Below are positions 12,069 through 21,000 of a stretch of DNA of 64,000 nt, piece after piece. Below the pieces are notes generated by a model. The model saw only the letters and a list, made by a program, of their open reading frames with translations, did no database searches and was not told where the DNA came from. The number at the start of each line of letters is the position of its first letter. The first letter of the stretch is position 1. Source of the DNA: Zhengitettix transpicula (lineage: Eukaryota; Arthropoda; Insecta; Orthoptera; Tetrigidae); assembly GCA_037074705.1 (NCBI GenBank), contig CM073595.1, positions 65,648,139 through 65,712,138 on the forward strand. The letters run 5' to 3'. Both the position numbers and the translations under genes were made by a program.

Positions 12069-15000
12069 CTAAATAAAAACATAAAGAAATATATATATTT
12101 TGACAATGTCAAATCCTTACTTGTAAATATATATAACACTTAAGGAAAATGTGACTAGGTCAAATTAAATAATAAATTTGGATAGGAAAGAGAGACAGTG
12201 ATGCCGACTTACCTGAAATCAAAAGTTGGTCCAGTCTGGTATAGGTGGAACTTCAAATTTTCAAGGGCCTGAGCCCCCTTTGTCAAGAAGGAAGATCTGA
12301 ACTGCATGCCAGCCAGAACTTCTACCTATGCCAGATTGGACCAATTGTTGACTTCAGGTAAGTAAGCATTGCTGTTTCTCTAGGCTGAGAGCCTCCGAAA
12401 ATTTGAAGAACAACCTTCGGTTCTCTATGGCTACACCATACTTCACTTTCAGGTAAGCCACAAGCTATCTCTCTTTCCTTTCCATACCAATATTGCAATT
12501 ACTGTTGACAATGTCATACACTTACTACTAAAGCAAGTAATTATAAAAAGTTGTGAATAGCACTGATGAGAAAATCAGAAACTTATATTAAGATTTTCAC
12601 TTTGCAAAATTTAGTTGGAATATTATAGGAGACCATCTTAATTCTATAAACACACACAATTATATTTAAAATAAAGAAAATTCAAATGTTAATATTACCT
12701 AATGATTTTCCCGTAGGTAGTACAACTGCTTCAACAGGTTCGAGCCTCCCATCCCCATACTTTCCCAACCCAGTACCAGTTACATAACCCATTTTTGCCA
12801 TTAGTCGAGAGCCAATTCCCTAAAATAAACAAAATTTATATGATTTTTAATTAAAGGAATTAGAACAACTTGATATTACATAATAAGTAAAATGCATAAA
12901 TTAATACTTTCAGTAACATTCTGGAAACTAGAATGAGGGAGACTTTTACATGCATTTTTAAGTTTGTACATCTTTAAGGCAATTGTAATAGAAAAAAATA
13001 AGCTTATGTAATTTACTTCATATTGTTCAAACTTACAATAAGCATATGAACTTTCTAAACCGAGGATTTTTTTATTTCGACCCACTTGGTAATTTTTTAT
13101 TATAATTAATAAATAGTGCTGCACCAATTGCAGTTGTAAGGACAATTCAGTATCTAACATAACAAATATAAATATATATTTTATGAAACAATTTTTGAAT
13201 TTTACTAACTATATGTAATTATTCTTAAAAAAAATTAATGTGACGGTCACAGTTGATACTTATCCATATTAGTATTAACTGTAAAATTACTTCATCATGC
13301 TTTTAAAACACCACATTCTGTAATATTTAATCAATTTTTATTTTTGTAATAAATTGTTAATGAGGTTAAATCCTGTCTCAACCAAGTAAGAACTAGGAAA
13401 AGATTTTTAAAAAGTTTGGTAATATGGGTTAATTTGACAACTTTCTCCTTACAATTTCAAAATTGGGCATAACAACTTGTTTGAAAAATGATTTTATTTT
13501 CCAAATTCTCCATAAATTCAATCAATTCTTCTTGTAGTGAAAAATCAATATTGGTTGTGTCGCTGTCATATGGATTTATAATCCAATACGGGACTTTTAA
13601 CTTTCCTAATCTTTATAATAGGCATTGATATGTTCTTTTAATTGTTCAAAGTGGCCATTGGTCGATAAAACATTATTTGATTAATTTAAAATCTTCAACT
13701 GCAATTTACTTGAGAATGGCAGAGCATGTCTTGTAAACATTATGTATTAATATTTACAGAGTTAGAAATCCCAGAATATTTTATTCATATTTTACACTGG
13801 AAAATTCCTTGCTCTCTTATGGACAGAATACATTTGAATGTCATCAACATTAATATATTTTTCAACAACAGAATGCTGCATTAAATTTTCAAAGTATCAA
13901 AAATAATTTTGATTTAAGTTAAAATAAATTTTGGAGCAAAAATTAAATATAACTATTTGAGTTTGAATGAGACTCTCATATTCACTGATCTCAAATACAT
14001 GGAATTGAATGCCTTTTGAAACTCCCATCTGGACCCATTAGGAACTCCTGGTCTAAACAAACTCTTAACATATTGTTAAACCCATAGTTTCAAGAAGCCT
14101 CAATTATTTCAAAAAGGTACCAAGTATCTTTACTATTCAGACTAGTCTAACTAAAAAGCACTAGCATTATTGAACAGAAAATTGTGATTCAATCAAATGT
14201 GTTCCAATTTTGTGATCATGTAAATGAAAATTTTAAATACGTTCATTAAAATAAGTTTCATTACATTTATAGATTGGAATTTGGTGCCACATATTATAGA
14301 TATATTAATATTAACTCAGGTAAGCAAATTAATTATTAATTTAAATTTAAGAGATACACTCATTCTTTTTTACCTTTGTGTGGCATTCCCATTTTCCCAG
14401 TGCAGTGGATAAGGGTTTGTTCATCAAAGATTTATTTACTAATGTTGATACGTCTTTCATAGCTGGTGGTCCTGGTTCTTCATCTTCACTAGAGCATCCA
14501 CTGCCTGATGTTTCGTCAACTTCATCATGATTTCCTACAACAAGCACTTTAGTCGGTCTATATTTCCAGCCAAATTTAGTCTTAAAATTTTTCTAATGAA
14601 AATATTTTCATGCAGTTTAACAAAAAAAAACTAAGTTTGACAAAATGAAAAGCCAAATGTCCCTCCTACCTAGTGTTTTTTCTCGAGGATAGACAGCTGT
14701 TTCAATAGGTTCCAGCATTCCACCCCAAAACTTTCCTAGTCCAGAACCACTATGGTGACCTATTTTGGCCATGTGATGAGAGCCCGTTTGCTGTAATAAA
14801 AATTATAAAACACACAGAAATGATTAAACATTTTGAGGACTGCAGATGAAATAAAGAATGTATTTTGTAAAAAATAAAGTACAAGTAAAACAAAAAAGTA
14901 CAAATGTAACTTTATATATGGTACAATATTTTTGCATAAACTGAAATAAATATATGAATCTTGCTTTCCAGTACAGATTCTATCATAAATGAGATAAAAG

Positions 15001-18000
15001 TATAGTTCGTGATTTTATTAACTAACGTCATGAATAATGATACTTATGTATACATTTTATAATTATATCATTAAATGGTTTTAATTTATTTAACAAGGGG
15101 AACAAATATTTAAATATTACTCTGTAACCTTTTAAGTATTGGTAGAAAAACAAGGTACTGAAAGTATTGTGAAATGTGGCTCAGAATAGTTTCTTGCATC
15201 TTTGACTTAACTAAAAGCTTTCATCAATTTGAGAATAAATTTGCATACAAGTGTGTATGATTCATAATATTGGCTCAAAAAGTACAGTTACTATTCAGTT
15301 AAAAAGTAAACATTAAACTAGAAGGTTATTTCATCCAAGATTACTTTTGTGTGAAATTCCTTTCCTGGCACAGGTAAAGGCAAGTTCATCGAGTATTTAT
15401 TTACTAATGCTGATAGATCATTCACAACTTGTCTCCCTGGTTCTTCATATTCACTAGAGTCCTCACTGTCGGATGATGAGTCATCAACTTCTTCAGGACT
15501 TCCTAAAACAACAATTATATCTGAATACTCATGCTAATATTTGTGGACAAATTTAATCTTGAATATATTACCTAATGGGAGTATATGTTGTAAATCAACA
15601 ACTTTCATTTTTCCATTGGTGAGAAATCTGACTTCCCATTTATTATCTCCACAATTGTTCTCAACAGTAGCATGGTGCCAGAGTTCATCAATATCTTTTA
15701 CAAGAGCTTTACATCCTTGGTTTACTAAGTCAAAATTTGGTTCTCTGGGGAAAAAATTGAGTATATAAATACAATGGACTAAAATCATGAAAAATATGCT
15801 AGATAGTCAAGTTCAATAAAAACACATATAATTTGAATAAAAGGAAGAATGTGGAATAATTCTGAAAATTCATTGTTTCTGGTTTGAGTGTTTGGTAATT
15901 ACTTTGAGAAAAGAAATACAATTAAGTCAATCATTCAAAAATAATTAGTTTTCTCAACTAGCAATAGATTTTCACCAAAAGTGATGTTGCAAAATAAGTA
16001 GTGACAACAATGTAGTTCACCATTGTAAATTGTAATTCATTCTTAGAACTTTAATTAAAATAAGTTTGAAGTGGTCAAGCTAATACATGCCATGCAGTTA
16101 CTTACAGAAAAAATTTATTGGTAATGTTTTTCACAATTAATACATTACAAAACTAAATAACTTTATTTTACTAGTAATATATGTTTTATGTGTCAAGTTT
16201 CAGCTTGAACTCAAGTTTTGCTTATGCAAAATCCATAAAACCAGAGAAAATGAAAGTGTAATTTTGGCTTGCATTTATTTGGTTACTGTTACATAATTGA
16301 ATATGAGCAGAATGGTACAGATAAAACAAGAAAATTTATATGGTGTAAGTTAAAAAGAAGAATCAGTTTTTACTTCATAATTGATTCAAGGAGTCTCACC
16401 TATATTCTTTCAATTCAGAGAACTGAACAATTTCTCCATGGGAATACCAACAGGCATAGTCTAAATACTGACAAGCTCCTTCAAAGTACTTTGGACAAGG
16501 CAACATATCTCTATGTGTGGGGTTTACAAAGAGGACACGCACCTGCGAATGGAAATTGAATTCTTGATACACAAGCTTTTCACATGTTTGAAGTATACTT
16601 AACTTAAAAATCATGTAAATCAATGTACAAAGCAAATAACCTTCAATATATTAATTTGGAACAATATCATTTTAAAATTTATTTCAAATAAAAGGGATAC
16701 TCTATTCCCTGATTAGAAACTATATTCTATGATAAATACTATAGCAACTATTTTTGAGTGTTTTTATATAATAACCCCCCCCCCCACTTTTTATCAATAT
16801 TTCAGTATTGGTTTATTAAATTTGTCAGGTGATGAATTCTGTCTTTGAAATTTTTTCATTCAACATGTCCTACAGACCAGGCAATGAACTTTATCATTAT
16901 CTTTTTTCTAGTCATTTAGCTTCATTTCCTTGCTCCTAATACTGTTTAATTATATTCTTCCTCTATCTCTCCTCTTTTCCTTTCTCCTTCAGTTGTTTCC
17001 CACCATATAATTTGAAATCAGGTTTTTTACATAGTTGGTCACCTCCTGGCGAGATATTACTGTTTTTTTTTCTGGAGAGGATAGTTGTTGTGTAATGGCC
17101 AAGACTGCAAATTTTAAATAAAAAACCAAGAAGAGCATATTTTCTGTTTCCTTATCCATATCATATGACAATGTCGCAATGTCTGCCATTGTCTGGGTTT
17201 TTATTTTACTCAATCTTATAATAGACAGAAAAATTATAAATTGAATTACAATAGTAAATAATAGCAACTAAGATTACAGAATAAAATATGAAGAGAGAAA
17301 TCAATCAAACTGAAGCTTTTCTGTATAACATAGCATTTTAATTATTTGATGTACTGGCTCACCTGTATTTGGTCTATAGATTGAACAATATCATACACAT
17401 TAACATCACATATTATAGCATTATGGTAAGATATGCCATCATATGTATTAGAATGTGGTGCTTGACATTTCATTCCTTTAAGAGAATTCAAATCATCCTG
17501 AAACCAAGTGTAACTTTATAAGAGAAGATAAGATTCATATACATTTATACATGAATTCACACATATCTGCAGGCATGTGAAGCTGCTAAACAAATAATAT
17601 GCTGTGCTCAAGAATACTTAAACATGTTACGGTAACTGTGAACACTTACAAATGAATATATAGTACATAATACATATTATTTCAATAAATGTATCTACTT
17701 GAATCCCATATTATTCTGTACAAGAAATGAAATACTGATATGCAACTATATACTGTTAAGTACATAGCTAATGGAGTAGACCTATTATCCTGCAGATGCA
17801 GGATGAAACAGACCTTAAAATTTCAATTTCTTTACTGTGGACACAACTTAAATTACTCTGATTAACATATTATAAGGATGGGAAATAAAAATAGATTACC
17901 TGAGCAACAAAGACACTCCAGAATAGTAAGAAATTTTGGAGGTGTTACCTCCTTTCTTCAGCAGACATTCAGTATACTATAGCTCAAGAAGTCCAGTATA

Positions 18001-21000
18001 ATCATAGTTAAAATAATTTGGACAGTCTTCTATGGAGCAAATACATTGAACTTAAGCTACAAGAAGGTAAATCCAGTAATTTAACAATATTCTCTTTGTA
18101 AATAATATGACCGATATACCATGTCTGGTGTTGTAAGTCCTGAAATATTTTAATATAAATATTATGGAATGAAGGTTTTCCCAGTGAATTTGACGAAGAA
18201 GTCATTGCATGGCTACCAGACCTATGATGTGAATTAATCATTGAAAATAATGTCTCTTGAACAAACTTCCACAATAGTGGTAATCCAATAACTATATCAT
18301 CCACTAAGGAAGTACATTTAATATCTAACCAAAGGCAGGTAAATCATCTTCACGATACTAGTTCGTTGAAGAAAAATTCTCTTTTTGGCAAGGTATTCTG
18401 TTAGAATCTATTTAAACTGAACACAATATTAATTCCAATTGATTCCACATCATTGCCACAAAATTTCACATACAGTTAGACAGAAATTCATGATATTAAT
18501 GTTTATGTGTCAAGGCTGTCAAAAGCCCCATGCCTTATGTTCCCATAGATAGATAAAATAGCTTGCTTTCATGAAAATATGTATGCTGGAAGCATGATAA
18601 AAGGAGTAGTATGCATAGCTGTTGTACAAAACTGAACACTTAGACTAGTTGTATAATGGTAAATAACATAAACCTTGAAAATAGTATTATATTTGACAAA
18701 TATACATTATTTTTAAGGGTTTCTGCATTGAAATTAAATTATGAGCATTTGAGAGGAGCTAGGTGTCATACATTTGTACACACAAGAAGCAATGAAGGAA
18801 AATATCACCTAGATCATATACCTGAAAGATCATTTACAAAAGTAGTTCTTATACATGTCAGTGACACATCTCAAAACACTGCAAAGATTGCTTTTATAAA
18901 GCTTATACTTAGGAATAAAAATCTGCATGGTACATACCAAAAAATTCTTTGAATTCAGAAATTCACCAACAGTTCTTGAATCTTCAGGCTTCTGAAAAGT
19001 TTGCAAAAAAAGTATAATTAATATTCCATTGTTGAATAAAAATATTAAATATATATGTGTGGTAAAGAAAAAAAGAGGTTCAAACTACAGCCATTGATTT
19101 CAATTACTTTCAGATGAGTGTATTTATTATAAATGCCATTTATTTGGTTATAGGAATGATTAGATAATCAACATATAAATTATACATGCTGGCATGATTT
19201 ATTTTAACTGAAAAACACCAAAAGTTAATGAATATAGGTTCTCAAGTTTCTGCCCTGACCACAGTATATTCACAAAATTTCAATGCTTAGCTCTGCCACC
19301 ATCATCATAGTCATGTGACTATAACCTATGATGGTGGAGTCAGCCATTGAAACATTGTATTCCACATAAACTGTGGCCCAGGTTGAAACTCAAAAACCCT
19401 ACATTTATCCCATTTACTAGGAAAATTTCATATACGCGAAGAGACAACCACCACAACAGAAGGTAGAAGCATGCCACGAATGTCTGTTTCCACTAACAGA
19501 TATCTCACTCCCCCCACAAAAAAACACTAATACTCCCTACTTATATGGACTACTATAAATACATGAGATAGTCATTCATTTTCAGTGATACAAGTGTTTG
19601 TAAAACTTAGGTTAGAGAATGATATTCGAAATGAATATGTTAAATAAGGGGTTTTTGGGTTTTAACCTGGGCAGTTATTGTTAATACACAACACTTGACT
19701 GACGTATACACCAATGTTACCAGGGATATGTGACTGCATGGGTTGAAACATGCAAACTGTTCACAGAGCTATAGCGATGAACACTGTATTTAGCATTTTG
19801 GCATGCACAGTTTGCAAATTCTTAACTCTCGCCAAAAATTTAAATTCTTTTTACAGATGTGAAATGATAACAAAATTAACTAATGACCTCTCTCACTATG
19901 TACAGAAACCCCATACATGCTGGACAATGTCAATATTTACAATCTACTTATGCATCCTAAACAACTATAAGAGCAGCCCTAACCTTATACCACACAAGCA
20001 ACCAATTCATACCTTTACATATCTAACAGTCCCTAATGAATAATACTAGACACAGTATGCACAAAGAACTCTTCAAATTTATCTCATCCAGGAGATGTAC
20101 CAAAAGCCTCTAATGTTGCAACAAAATTATTCCCAATATACCAAAACATCTGCAAAATTGCAAATATGCATAATTTAAAAATATTTCTTTCTTCTGAGAA
20201 TGTAATGCAAGGGGACACTTAAGAAAATTAAACCTTTGCAAAATTTATCTGATAGATCTCAGGCTGTATACTTCATGACCGCAAGTGTAGAACAACATAT
20301 GTTGGAGAAACAGGCAGAAAGGTTTCTATCAGATTGGATGAACACAGAGTACACCCGCATAAAGCCAAAATAACCAAATAAAAAGGGAATAAACCAGATA
20401 GATTTTTTTTTTAAAAAAAATTGCAGTGCTGTATTCAGAAGGCAACGTAAAAAAACGAAAATTCAAAGTAGTCTTTAACATTCAATCTAATACTGATGCA
20501 AGGACACCTGAGTTAACAAACCTGTTCCAACAAATGCCAGTGTTATTTTCATCCTCAAAGGCAATTTATTTCACCTACGAACTCCGTGACCTTTACATAT
20601 TCCAAATTTTTGGTCCCACAAATTGGAACTAAGTTGTCTTCCTTACTCCAGCTTGTTGACCAAATCAAGTGTCTGCTAAAAAAATTCTGCACATTTGCAG
20701 CAACACCAGTCAAAGCTGTCTAAATACTTTGCTGAACTAAATATGTCATGAAGTTAGAAGTTACCACTTTGAATACCTCTTGTAATTGTAGAGGCCAACA
20801 GTAACTTGTATTAATCTTGTGACACTTGAACTAATTTTAAAAAACGTGTGAAAATTTTTCATTATGCTCAAGTCTGCAAACACTTCATTGGCAGGGAATT
20901 CTTTTATGCTCATCATTCATACTGAAAGCAGAGACATGGGTTCAGATGATGTGAGAAAGGAGCACAACTCAACTTATGCAACCCCACCCCTATGCTGATG

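Noticed and set aside
12876..13160. 94-codon minus-strand frame next to the second G-patch exon
   Set aside because: It lies in the intron upstream of exon 11, is not connected by splice sites, and has AT-rich random composition.
18008..18304. 98-codon minus-strand frame in ZGPAT intron 4
   Set aside because: No recognised motif, no splice logic with neighbouring exons, and not similar to any ZGPAT region.
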